Positions 33,653-43,975 of a stretch of 64,000 nt of DNA are shown one piece after another. Numbering within the stretch: position 1 is the stretch's first letter; each line of letters opens with the position of its first letter. Both the position numbers and the translations under genes were made by a program. The DNA comes from Dermanyssus gallinae (taxonomy: Eukaryota > Arthropoda > Arachnida > Mesostigmata > Dermanyssidae). The notes below the pieces were generated by a model that did no database searches, had not been told where the DNA came from, and saw only the letters and a program-made list of their open reading frames with translations. The stretch lies in NCBI GenBank assembly GCA_003439945.1, contig QVRM01006468.1:99299-163298 (forward strand), in the 5' to 3' direction.

Positions 33653-34016
33653 TTGAGTCCGGTGGCGTGGTGGGTACATTCGCGTGCGGCGTTCGACCGG
33701 AAGAGACACACAGGCGCATGGGTTCGATTCTCGCCGTTGCACATTTTTATTAATGGGGTGCTTAGGGGTTGCACATTTGTATTAATGGGGTCCTTAGGGG
33801 TTGCACATTTGTATTAATGGGGTCCTTTGGGGTTGCACATTTGTATTAATGGGGTCCTTTGGGGTTGCACATTTGAATTAATGGGGTCCTTAGGGGTTGC
33901 AAATTTGTATTAATGGGGTCTTTAAGGGTGTATTAATGGGGTCTTACGAAGCAATGTGAGAGCAAATCCGTAGACGTTACATGTTGGCTGAGTGTCGTCA
34001 GCCCGAAGAAGTTTTC
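33653..34016 (+). mobile_element. tRNA-derived SINE, family A, copy 2, with internal 32-bp tandem array and 15-bp target duplication
   Basis: The head has GGTGGCGTGGTGGGTAC and GGGTTCGATTCTCGCCG. The body contains six 32-bp units plus a partial one where copy 1 has one. It then continues with CGAAGCAATGTGA and GTCAGCCCGAAG. AGGGCTTGATCGCCG flanks it at 33638-33652 and 34017-34031, proving the boundaries of the insertion. Confidence 0.9.
33737..33950 (+). repeat. 32-bp minisatellite within SINE A copy 2
   Basis: Six units beginning TTGCACATTTGTATTAATGG are placed at 32-bp spacing from 33737 and followed by a truncated seventh. Units differ by one to four bases. Confidence 0.95.
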
Positions 34017-34031
34017 AGGGCTTGATCGCCG

Positions 34032-34555
34032 CTTGTCGCACAGAAATACTATAAACATAGCGCCTTGGTTTCTATATTTCACTGTAGTAGTACAAATATA
34101 TTTTTTATTTATGTAAGTTAAATAGTTCCCAATTTAGAAAAGGCAAATGTCGGTGTGAATTTAAAATAAAAAACCCGTACACGCGCATTAGCCTTACGGA
34201 ACAAGAACAAATAATGTAACTTAGCTAAGTTGTCAACTTCGCTGTTGAGTGACAGGTACATTGTTATTATATATTGTTCCATTCCTATGTTTACACCTGA
34301 TATTCTTACGCCCGATATGCGAGGCTCCTCCAGTCTACATGGATGAATATAATTTCTATCTAGGATCAAGAATAATTGACTGTATATCCTCATAATACGT
34401 ATAATACGTATTATCCCTTTGCAGTGCTGTTGTTTTAAAAGTTGCCTTAATTCAGGCAGATTACAGGCAGTTTATCTTGTATGCACATTTAAATTATTAA
34501 CGATTGGAGTGCTTTCGTGTATCTCCATTCACAGTTTCAGTGCGCGAGATAGCTA
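34032..34555. other. No gene seen
   Basis: A 91-codon minus-strand frame has no supporting motif. Confidence 0.4.
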
Positions 34556-34559
34556 GACA

Positions 34560-34937
34560 TCTGTAGGCTTTTGACTGATGACCTCTAGTAGACCCTCCAG
34601 GGCACTTTCAGCCTGTAAGAGTTCCATCAATTTTGCCACGTCTGTGCTCTCCTGAAGCCGCGGCACAATGAAGAACTTGATGCCTAATCAAAAGGTCTCG
34701 AGTTTTGCTGCTCCTCCTGCAAACTCATATTTGTATGCCTTATCACTCTTATAACTCCTGCTGTTGTTTAGCTTTTGGAGATGCCGTCTTATATGTCGTT
34801 CCGATTTCGGTAATAACTAAAGGTTCGCAAACCACTTGTTTGTCACCATCTGGAAGAACTTGAACTGGCTGACGTTTAACTGCACCTGCCCAACTGGCTT
34901 TTTGTTGCACGGCGCCGAATATATCCGTATTTTTTAT
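34560..34937 (-). pseudogene. Decayed coding stretch of unknown family
   Basis: Two minus-strand blocks read as ordinary protein. The first ends ITEIGTTYKTASPKAKQQQEL. Next to it, in another frame, comes YKYEFAGGAAKLETF, a TGA, and then FFIVPRLQESTDVAKLMELL and ALEGLLEVISQKPTDV before a stop at about 34560. The blocks abut at a frameshift near 34745 and an in-frame TGA near 34690. The simplest view is a broken gene or retrotransposon ORF. A SINE (family D copy 2) is inserted directly at its upstream edge. The family is not recognised. Confidence 0.4.
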
Positions 34938-35105
34938 GGGGGTTGGATGGTAAAGCACCATCTCCTTCTTATTGAGAGATCTGTGCTCCCCGTTTTTTTT
35001 TCGATTATGGTCGATTTTTAGTCCACTCCGACATTCACCTTGTCTAATTTAGGTTTCCTGAATGCAAATTAAAGGCTTTTGCCGCTAAGCCATCTTGCTC
35101 TGTAA
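34938..35105 (-). mobile_element. tRNA-derived SINE, family D, copy 2
   Basis: Homologous to 33064-33290: it shares TGGCTTAGCGGCAAAAG, GGTGAATGTCGGAGTGGAC and the terminal hairpin with a short C run. The B-box region is deleted or diverged, so its promoter is dead. Confidence 0.75.
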
Positions 35106-35159
35106 AGCAATCGATTTTGTGTCAGGCTTGATTTCCATAACCTTGATCGGAACGCCACA

Positions 35160-35760
35160 TTGCCTGCCAATTACTTGATTGTGTCTGATCTGTTGAGTTA
35201 TTGCTCACGTTTGGTATCCAGAGCTACTTCTAGACGGATTCAGGTGATTTGGCCTTATCTCACGAGATCGAACCTAAGGGCGTTTGATCAACTCAAAGCC
35301 TGTTTTCTAAAGAAGGCATTGAACGTCCACCGCACTAGCTTAAATAGGTTAGTGCACTTACTGGCATCTTCGCCGTTGGTCGTTGATGACTTACAGAGGA
35401 TGTACAACCTGCCGAAAACGGCGGTTTTTAGAGAACACGTCTTAGATTGGGAAAATAAAATGGCCGACATCGACCCGCTGTTTTATGAAACGAGAGCAAT
35501 GACGTCGGATTTGTGGAGAGCCTGCCGTTATGAGAACCGGCATCTAATCACCAGATTTGCCGTCCACGGCTTCCATCTAAACTTCTGCGCGCGCGCGAGA
35601 AGTTTCATAGGATCTCGCCGGAGTGTATATGTAAACTTTGTGGCTGCCCGTGTCATCTATATCACCTTCAGCGTTGTGCAAGAGCAATTCCGCTGTCTCA
35701 ACTCTGGAAATGCGAAGTCTATGATGTATATTCGTAAACTAATCATTGGTTAATAAAACT
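35160..35760 (+). pseudogene. LINE N1 copy 7, C-terminal part
   Basis: A 197-codon frame has RIQVIWPYLTRSNLRAFDQL, matching the YGIQLVWAKLSSTQLGALD block. KMADIDPLFYETRAMTSDLW and RHLITRFAVHGFHLNFC follow, matching the later blocks of copy 5. Identity is low, so this is a different subfamily. The zinc-rich tail is frameshifted. It ends at TTAATAAAACTACTACTACTA. Confidence 0.6.
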
Positions 35761-35769
35761 ACTACTACT

Positions 35770-36303
35770 ACTAATATTTTTAGACGGATGACTCATGCGG
35801 CAGTTGACACACCATGTGTTACTGCGGGTGCATTCCGCCATGATGTGGCCCTTATTGCCACACTTTTTTCAAAGTTCGTTGCGATGTCCTTTGCGATGTC
35901 ACGCGCCGGCCTTCGGCGATCGTAACGCAGGCAAATGACGCACCTCGTCGTCGCCGACTCGGAAACTTTTGTGTATAGCTCACCGCAGATATCAACTTGT
36001 TCTTTAAACTCCTTTTTTTCAAATGAATATCCATCTTCGACGTGTTCTTCTTATCTAGCTGCGACGTGCAGCCGCCGTCTCCACTGCCCATAACATTATA
36101 TTTAGCCCGTCTCACTTCAAGCGATCCCTGCGATTGGAGAGCTGCTGATACGTCTTGTTCGGAAAACCGTAGGTGTACTCCAAATATTCCTCCCCATAGT
36201 GGCAGTGTCGGTTTATTACATACTTACATACAGCTACTTTTGTATCGCATAGCATTTGCATTCTTTGAATTTCTACTTTATTAAGCTTCGCAAACAAAAA
36301 CAA
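35770..36303 (-). pseudogene. Decayed LINE ORF1- or gag-like relic (weak)
   Basis: Minus-strand frames include EEYLEYTYGFPNKTYQQLSN, VRRAKYNVMGSGDGG and, near the 3' side, KKCGNKGHIMAEC followed by TWCVNC, a zinc-knuckle-like cluster. The pieces are in different frames. The order (basic region, then knuckles) fits a retrotransposon ORF1, but no piece is diagnostic. Confidence 0.3.
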
Positions 36304-37120
36304 AATGTACTTTACGAAAAAAGAAACAACAACTCAACATGGGGGGATTACGTTGCTTGACTATGACTGCATTCGTGCGGGCGTTCTTGCGAGTTAAAAG
36401 TTCCAGCGCTGCATTGCCATATACACGCACTTATTTAGAGCCATCGACACTTTAAGTGGAAATAAAAATTCTTCTTAAAATAGTTAATAATAACATAGGT
36501 TGGCTAACCTTGATATTACGCCTGCTTGCGATGCATCAAGTACACACTTATTTCGAAGAGTGTTTTTTTTTCTACTTTGTAGCCATCTCAACGGTATGCA
36601 GCGTACACCAGATGGAAAAAACAAACTGTAGTAAGTCAGTAAAGATGCGTACGCAAACGCATCAAATATTGTCTCGATCGAAAACTCGGACGCAAACGAA
36701 CAGGCGAGCACACCGACCGACGGCCGTGACGTCTTCTAGTTCTTGGAGGAGCTTCGTTCTGGGAGGAGCAAAAGCAGAACGGAGAAAGAGACTGAGATGC
36801 AGACTGGCGGACGAGTGCACGGGCTTTAGTATATTGCCCCCCCCCCCCCCCCACGCGTAGATAGATGACTGTAGTGGCGCCCGTCACGAAAGATTACCGA
36901 TCGTTGTGCGCATCTTGACGTTTGCACGATTTCCAATATTCGAACGGTCGGTTTTGCTGACGAAGGGCTTACTTGCACGTGGTGCTGCTTAAGCGGATAG
37001 TGGTGGTGGTGGTAGTGATGATGGTGGTGGTGGTGATGATGATGATGATGATGATGACGACGACGACGATGATACTACGATGATGGTGATAGAGTAGTAG
37101 GGACGCAGACGATACCGCCG
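36304..37120. other. No gene seen; C run and GAT/GGT low-complexity tract
   Basis: A run of about 15 C lies at 36838-36852. A (GGT)n/(GAT)n tract lies at about 37000-37090. Frames here are low complexity. Confidence 0.6.
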
Positions 37121-37124
37121 TGGT

Positions 37125-37379
37125 ATGATCGGCTCGGCAAGAGTTGTTCCGCCCTCGAGGGATTCCCGCAAACCGCACTTCTCGTGGTCGTCGTCGTCTC
37201 ATGCCCTATATCCCGCAGTCCGGATACATCAGAGGCGGGATCAGAGGTGCGTGGAGGCGGAGGCGGTGGCAGCGGCGGGTAGAAGAAAGGAAAAAGGAAA
37301 AACGGAAAGAGAGCCGACCCGACGGAGCCACGGCAGCTGCCGGCGCTGTGGCGAGCAGAGTTTGTTCAGCATGCTGCGC
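37125..37379 (+). CDS. Candidate first coding exon in a GC-rich, CpG-rich patch (weak)
   Basis: ATG at 37125 opens 85 codons in phase, ending at GCTGCGC/GTAAGT (donor GT at 37380-37381). The peptide is Arg/Ala-rich (for example RDSRKPHFSWSSSSHALYPA) with no recognised domain. The region from about 37100 to 37450 has markedly more CG dinucleotides than its surroundings, as in a promoter-proximal exon. An alternative start is the ATG nine bases before the donor. Confidence 0.25.
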
Positions 37380-37449
37380 GTAAGTCTCGCGCGTATTCGA
37401 GTCATCAATACGTGAGCCGCAACACACCGTCGCACGCAGCTAGCTGCAT

Positions 37450-38700
37450 CTGATCTGCAAACATTCGATTCGAGCCGACAAGGGCGAGAATGAAGCCTCC
37501 CCCCCCTCCTCGCCCTCTGCTACTCTCTCTCTATATCTCTTGTTTTCTTGTTGCCCGTTTGTTTGATTATGATTGTTTTTGATGCTTCAGCCGCTGCTGC
37601 TCCTGTCGCGGTTGCTACGCGTTGTGCTGTTGTGTTTGTTCTTGTTGTTGCTGTTCATATCAGCATTGTCTTTGGGAACTTGCTTTGCAGAATCCAAAGG
37701 TATAGGAAAGACTTAGTGATGAGTAAAGGGTCGAGAAACCATCCCTATTCTCTCTGTCCCTCTCTCTTTTTCCTTGTCAAAACAGTCCTAAGCTTTTCCA
37801 GATGGTTAGAATGGCTCCAAAGTCTCCATCATATTCCATTCAGTTCATTTTTGGAGGCATGTGAGCGTAGCGCATTTGAAATCTTGGTAGACAGAGCTGT
37901 GTACACTCTTGGCCGTTATGAGCGTTTTGATCGAGGATTTGCGACAGCAATTACGGTTGCCGTGCAAGAACTCCATTCCACAGAGCCAACATCCATCAGT
38001 GGAAAGTCCAAAGGGCGCGATTCGACCCGCAGGCTTTAAAGACGAGCTGATAGTATTGCGTTGTATCGTTGTTGTGCATTCTGATCCTCAACAGTGCCTT
38101 CGCCGTTCGTGTTCAACACACAATTCCTCACTTACAACGGAATATCAGATAAAGATCCTATTCGGAAACAAACAGTGGCAGACACATGGTAGACGTCTAG
38201 AAAAAGCCCTATTATGAGCGATGTCATATTTGTCCTCCTAGACATGCCCAGAGTCATATGAGTGGTTTGCAGGTAATTCGGTCGCAGCGCGTGTGTTCTC
38301 ATACGTAAGTAGCATAACGCTGCACCTCCTAACTGTTGGCGATACGACAGTTTCTCTACACACGTTGCAACGTCGGATATTGTCACGGCAGATTTGCCTT
38401 GGAGGCATTGTTCGAGGTTTACGTGTTCGAGGTTTGATGAAATGGTCGCCAAACGTGTGTGCAATATGATGCAAGACACTGGCAGCATTACATTATCTAT
38501 TCACCTCGTTTTCAGGGCCAGTTACAATTATTAGTCTAGCGGCCGCCTGAGCCTAAGGCCTACCTATAGTCCGAATAGTCATCGACGGACGAACTCGACG
38601 AGAAGCTGTGCTAACTCTACACATCACTTGCTCTACTTTACTAGCGGTAAACAGCAATGCCGGCTGGGCTCGCTCATCTTACTCTCAGTGGTTAAGGCGT
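37450..38700. other. No confident gene
   Basis: A 163-codon plus-strand frame (37548-38039) starts at a non-ATG codon and shows no domain. CT-rich and TTG-rich tracts occur. Confidence 0.35.
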
Positions 38701-39800
38701 TTGGGGTCATAACAGCAACATCAACAATAACAACAACAAAAATCACAGCAACAACAACAACTGAAGCAGTTACAACTACTGTAGCACCTGCAGGCATGCT
38801 AGCTATACAGGCAATGCAACTCGCGTTTTCGTTGGCGCAGATGCTATGAAGTTGACAGCAAGTGAGAAAAAGGGACTCACGGAAAGTGTAAGGGCAAAGA
38901 GCGACAGAGAGGGAATGCAAACGAGAGAGAACGGCAGAAAGAGAGCCCCGCATCGGACATCCGGCATCACGGTCGAGCGAACGAATAATCAAGCTTTGCT
39001 TGCCAAACTGACTGTATGTAGCTTGCCGCTCCGTAGCTGTTTCAGTCGTTTGTTTGCTCCCGAGAGAGTACTTATATGGTTGTGGCGTTGTCCTCCTTCT
39101 CCTACCTCCGCGTGTCCTGCTATGCCCCGCGCCATTCAACCCCCGTGTGTCCGCCTCACCGATGACAACCGGCACGCTGGCTGTTCGCCGCGCTCCGTGC
39201 CGTTTGCGTGACGTGCATGCCAACTGTGAGCTCAGGGGGAACGGTTGGGGGGGAGCAGCAGCAACGGTCCTCGAGGTACTGGAGCAGAAGCGCCAACAGC
39301 AGCAGCCGCCGAAACTACAGGTGCAGCTGTAGGTGGGGAGGGGTGGGGTTAACGTATCCCATTTCGCACGACCAGATACAGATCTGTTCTCATATCCTCC
39401 CTCCCTCACACACATACATACAAACATGCATGCATACAAACATACACACGCACACACACACAACATATATACGTGCTTGCACGTCAATAAGAAGGACAAC
39501 AACGACTACACAGCACGTTTTCGCGCACGTTGTACACAAACAAATATTCGCCCGCGATTGCTGATCTTCAAAGAGCCTGCCGCCGTTCAATCTACCGTTG
39601 TCACGACCTATTTCGACACCTTTCGAACAACAGACAACAGGCACGACGCCAAACTTGCTATGAGACAATTAATACTTGTTGTTGTTGTACTTGTTGTTGG
39701 TATTGTTGTACTTGTTGATATTGTTGTTGTTATTGTTGTACTTGTTGATGTTATTGTTATTGTTGGTGTTGTCGCCGCTACGAGCTGTAGGTTAACATGG
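38700..39800. repeat. Low-complexity region with (CAA)n, (AGC)n, (CACA)n and (TTG)n tracts
   Basis: Tracts include (CAA)n at 38715-38770, an AGCAGC stretch at 39258-39305, (CATA)/(CACA) at 39410-39470 and (TTG)n at 39670-39775. They account for a 289-codon minus-strand frame (38633-39502) without domains. Confidence 0.8.
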
Positions 39801-42050
39801 TTACAAATGGGTCGAGATCACGATGGGTAAAATGAGTTTGAAGCAGAAAAGCAATCAACGCTTTGTAACGCTTTAGGTCGATTTACAAGGCCTTATGAAA
39901 GCACTGCTGTGAGTAGTAATCATCATTTCTAGTTCAGAGTTTATGTAGGCATATTGCGAGATGATGCTAGATTAAACCTAGTCTTGTTTGTCAGATGCAG
40001 CAAATCCATTTCTCGGCAACATTGGTGACGTAGGCGGCTAATGTAGCACTCAAAAAAGCGAGCGCTGCCATACATAAGATTGATTCCTGCTCAGGTAAAA
40101 CATTTTCTTTTTCTTTGAATGAGAATCTTGTTGAGCCTTGTCCTGCTATTACAGTTTTCTGCTGAAGAAAGCCCGCGTTAGTAATGGTATAACCAGCATG
40201 GTATGACCTGGCTAAAAAGTAGGAACAAAGCGATCGCATATAGTAGTCATTTCTTCAGAACTAACATTTCATGCGATTTGTTAGTACCATGACGTTTTGT
40301 AAGCTCAGCACTATCCGGGCCGCCTAACAGTTCCCCCGGAAAACATATACGTAAAGCCCAAATCCAAATGTATATTTCGATGTATGTTGCCGTCCACAAT
40401 CATATGCTCCAATTTGTCGTAGCGTTTGCTGCCGCACAAGCGATCATCTAGGGTGGAGTCCTTGCTGTTCCTGACACATGTGTGTTGTTGTGTTTACGGC
40501 AGCCAATCCTATTCGTAATGCAAAGCCCTACAATAGCTCCCTCTGTTAATTTTAGTCGTTTAAATAAGAGCATTTCAGTTCCCCCAAATTGTTGTTATTG
40601 TTCCCCTACAATCAGCAATAACGATACATATGGAGCGCCAGTGTAAGATTGGAAACAAAAAAGACCAGGAATCATAAAGAGGGTTATGGCCATAGGGCCA
40701 AAAACAGGACCTAAAGTATATAAGACTTCTTGATCGTAGAGAGATTTCCGATTCTATAACACCGAAAGGGCTAAACAGAAAGCACAAACGTAGAGGACGG
40801 CAAGAGATATGAAATCTATTAGAGGACACAATAGGCGCTGGCGCCCACTAAGCTTAGCCTCTTAATGCTATAAGACGAAAACAAGTAGAACGCAGCAAGA
40901 CAATTTGTTAAAGTAGTTTTCGCGAAAAGACAAAAAGAAAGTAAACCTATTGGCGCATAACACGACAACAGTAGTTCCGCTCTGCCGGGGGATACACTTG
41001 GGCGTGCATGAAGCATTTTTATCCCAAGCCTTGCAAAAATCGTCTTGTACGTTGTATGACATTGTGTGCATACCGTGACTTCTAGCCAAGCTCATCATCA
41101 GTGTCGTCGTAAACTGCCTTGGTGGTACGGGAGTTCAAATACATGGAAGGCGAATGCAATTAAGAAGTTCTCTATGGACAAAGGTTGTTACTGCGCGCAG
41201 CGGGAAAGCTGTTTGAGCTTCAAGTCGTATTCAAGTTAAGCTACAGTTGTGCAAATACGTCACTATCTCATCCGGCAAATGTAACTTATTGTGGGAGGCT
41301 CTTCACCGACTGGTATTGAAGACATCTTTATGCTAGTATAATATGGCAAGAAAGACCGCTTTGTATACTACTCCGTACACGCAGTAGAAGCGGTCAAAGT
41401 CTGATTGAAGTCGCCAGAGACGGAACCGTTCTATGCGGGCACGCAGGAAGAAAACGTGTGACGATATGAAGCGTTTTAGTAGTGATGCAGCGTCCTGACA
41501 GGCTTGGCAGGTGATAGCAGTGGCGTGAGGGAGAGGCGCTAGCGCGAAGTGCTAGCAGTCACCCCCCAACTAGGGCTACCGGGCGGTTGCCAACATTAGT
41601 CCAATTAGCCTCTTCTAATGCTTGCAGTGTTGTAGACCTATAGCTCGGTTTAGCTAGGGTGGACCCTTCTATGCCATATGAAATAGATCAATATTCCCAG
41701 TCTCGCGCTAACCACCGTCGAGAACGGACGAACGATAGGCTTTAGTAATGTCACGTGCTTTTTGGCCTTGCTGCTACAGTGCTTGGCGGGAACGTCAGGA
41801 AGAAGTGGATAGGAGGATTGCTACAACCAAGCAAGCCTTAAACCAGCCACGGCCATTCCGGAAGCAAGCTAGCAAACCCGCCGGACCCGACATCAGAACG
41901 CAGCCCTACCGGCAGCCGACGATCCAAGACCACCATCCCTGCCACCAACGATGGGGGCTCACTGGCAGGAGGTGGGCAGGGGCATAGCCGACCAATGGCC
42001 AGTTTTTCAATTTTACGAGTACTGGTTGAGCAAGAGGCCTCTTGGTGCAG
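39801..42050. other. No gene seen in 2.2 kb
   Basis: Only short shadow frames. No microsatellites or repeats shared with the rest of the window were noticed. Confidence 0.4.
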
Positions 42051-42179
42051 TTTTAAAGTAGCGCCAACGTTTCCAAACTCTGGGGGTGGGGAGGATCAGG
42101 TGTCTAGTGAGTGAAAGTTCCCGCCGCCAGGGGTAATTCGCCTTGAGGCAAGGCAGCATCTGAAGGAGTTGGCGTACAT

Positions 42180-42720
42180 GGCCACCCGACTGTTAACACA
42201 CGGGATGTATCTTGTGTAATGGAAGCGGGCGCACCTCGCGCTTATTCCAGTGTCAAGCTCTACGTCCTATAGGTCAATTTGTTTACTAGACGCTGTGGGC
42301 ACATGGTTAGAGAATGGTTAAACAGAGCGCCTAGGTGCTAAGATTGAGAACCTGGAAGCATGGCTTCCGACGGAGCCCACGGGGCATATTGCTTTACCTC
42401 CAGCAGTTAGTTTCTTATATTTGGCGTACGCCGACGATGGCGCTTTTCTCGTCATGGCTCGCTGCGAGACAGCACTGGAGGAGATTGCTAACGCGGCGCT
42501 AGACATACAAGCGTGGGTGACCGCCCATCGCCTACAGTTTGCGCCACAGACGACAGAAACAGTTTACCTAGTGAGCCGAAAGACGATTCGTGGGGCTACC
42601 TTAACCCCCGCAGGCTACTTTATCCCAGGAGTGCCAGATATTTAGGCGTCATCTTAGATACCGGCTATACGGGTGCCCCGAATATCAAGCAACTACAACG
42701 AGCGGATCACGGCGACCTCT
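42180..42720 (+). pseudogene. R1-like LINE reverse transcriptase fragment
   Basis: A first piece near 42220 reads WKRAHLALIPVSSSTSYRSI, then CLLDAVGTWLENG, the usual W...LIPK...YRPI.LLDT..K..E segment. The next continuous frame contains LAYADDGAFLVMARCETALE near 42420, then a downstream ARYLGVILDTGYTG box near 42645 after a frameshift. The palm A to GVPQG part is deleted. Similarity of style to the intact R1-like ORF2 at 49.6-51.7 kb (ILDT/LDTGLTG) suggests the same clade. Confidence 0.65.
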
Positions 42721-42760
42721 AGTCCTTCCTGTTCGGGATCGACATGGCACCCAGCCCCGA

Positions 42761-43072
42761 TGTGGCGACGTGGCCTAGAGGACTAATGCGCTAAGTCATG
42801 GTTGTCATCTACCGGGGTGTCGCCGGTTCGATCCCTGTTGTTGGTCGAATTTTCTTTGAGCGATGCTCATTGAGAATAGATGATAAACCATACCGCTGAG
42901 AGTCAGCGGCCATGCTGTCACAAGGACTGTTGGGGAAACCCTAGATATCTTAACATGTCCGGCTCTCGGTGCATTGAAGGTGTATCTCAGGTTGAGTGCC
43001 AAGCCCGTAGGAGACGGAGGATAGTTTAGAATTAAAACAACCTCCTTAAAAATGTTTTTATTCTAACCCCGA
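42761..43072 (+). mobile_element. tRNA-derived SINE, family B, copy 2
   Basis: The A box is GTGGCCTAGAGGACTAATGC and the B box GGTTCGATCCC. The body is closely similar to 8056-8376. A short CCCCGAT occurs on both sides and may be a target duplication. Confidence 0.8.
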
Positions 43073-43440
43073 TCGTTCGAACGTCCAGAGTCTAACGCAT
43101 GAACCTTCCAAACGTCCACAGGCTAATGCACATGCCCTTTTTATTTTGGGAGAAGTGTTGAAAATCTTCATACACACAGCACACGTTATGCTTGGCTTTC
43201 TTCCCCGGCTAATCGAAGTAATGCATAAGTTACTCAGTCGTGGGGCAAACGTACAAATTCGAGTTTTTATTAAGTTAGAGCCCCCCGCGCTACCGACCCA
43301 CACTCGCAGAAGGGCTTGCTTTTCCGCCGTAAGGCTTCTGCGCGCTTGCATTTTCGAGTTACCACCTTGATACAAAACTGCCAAAAAAATCTACAAAATA
43401 TAGTAGTGACACAAGTCGAATATACTGATTACAGCCTTCA
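43073..43440. other. No gene seen; host flank of the LTR element
   Basis: Unique-looking sequence that served as target for the Gypsy element; the duplicated target CTAC ends it at 43441-43444. Confidence 0.4.
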
Positions 43441-43444
43441 CTAC

Positions 43445-43817
43445 TGTAAGGGCCTGAACGGGTTACTAGGAGGAAAACACGAATATTGACCGACACTGGT
43501 GTAATTTTATTATTGTCCGACTTTTCTACGACGCCGGTACAGCACCGCCACTCCTGCCTGTCTCACAACACAGCGATCCCTCCTCGATCGCGTCTCGACA
43601 ACGTCTCTTCACTCGCTGCAGTGTCGTCAGCTCTCCTAACGCCAACAGCTTAGGTTACAGTTACAATGGCACGTCGGTGCTGCTGCCGCTGCTGCTTCCC
43701 CTCCCCTCTCCGCTAACGCTTATTGAATCTAAGTGCGCCGGAACTAGCAGACGCCGCTAAGCTATCTCTCTATACCTACATCTCCGCTTACCATAACAAT
43801 CTACAGTTAGCCTTACA
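43445..43817 (-). repeat. 3' LTR of the Gypsy-type element
   Basis: 373 bp, with TGTAAGG/CCTTACA terminal inverted repeats of 7 bp. It differs from the other LTR by about three base changes, one 5-bp CCCCT unit and one CT unit. Confidence 0.95.
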
Positions 43818-43975
43818 TTCGGCCATTCTGCTACGGTCGCTGCCCTCAGCGACTATAACATTCTCTATCCTAACCGAAGGCTACACATATATACAATAAT
43901 GAACATATTTTTTTTTTTTTTTCACCTAATTAATAGACACTGGACACATGGTCTTTCTCTCGTAATCACTAGCCC

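Noticed and set aside
33737..33950. Possible CRISPR array
   Set aside because: The 32-bp units are contiguous without spacers and lie within a eukaryotic SINE.
38633..39502. 289-codon minus-strand frame
   Set aside because: Composed of Cys-, Val- and Thr-rich runs from CA, CAA and AGC repeats, with no domain; overlaps equally open plus-strand frames.
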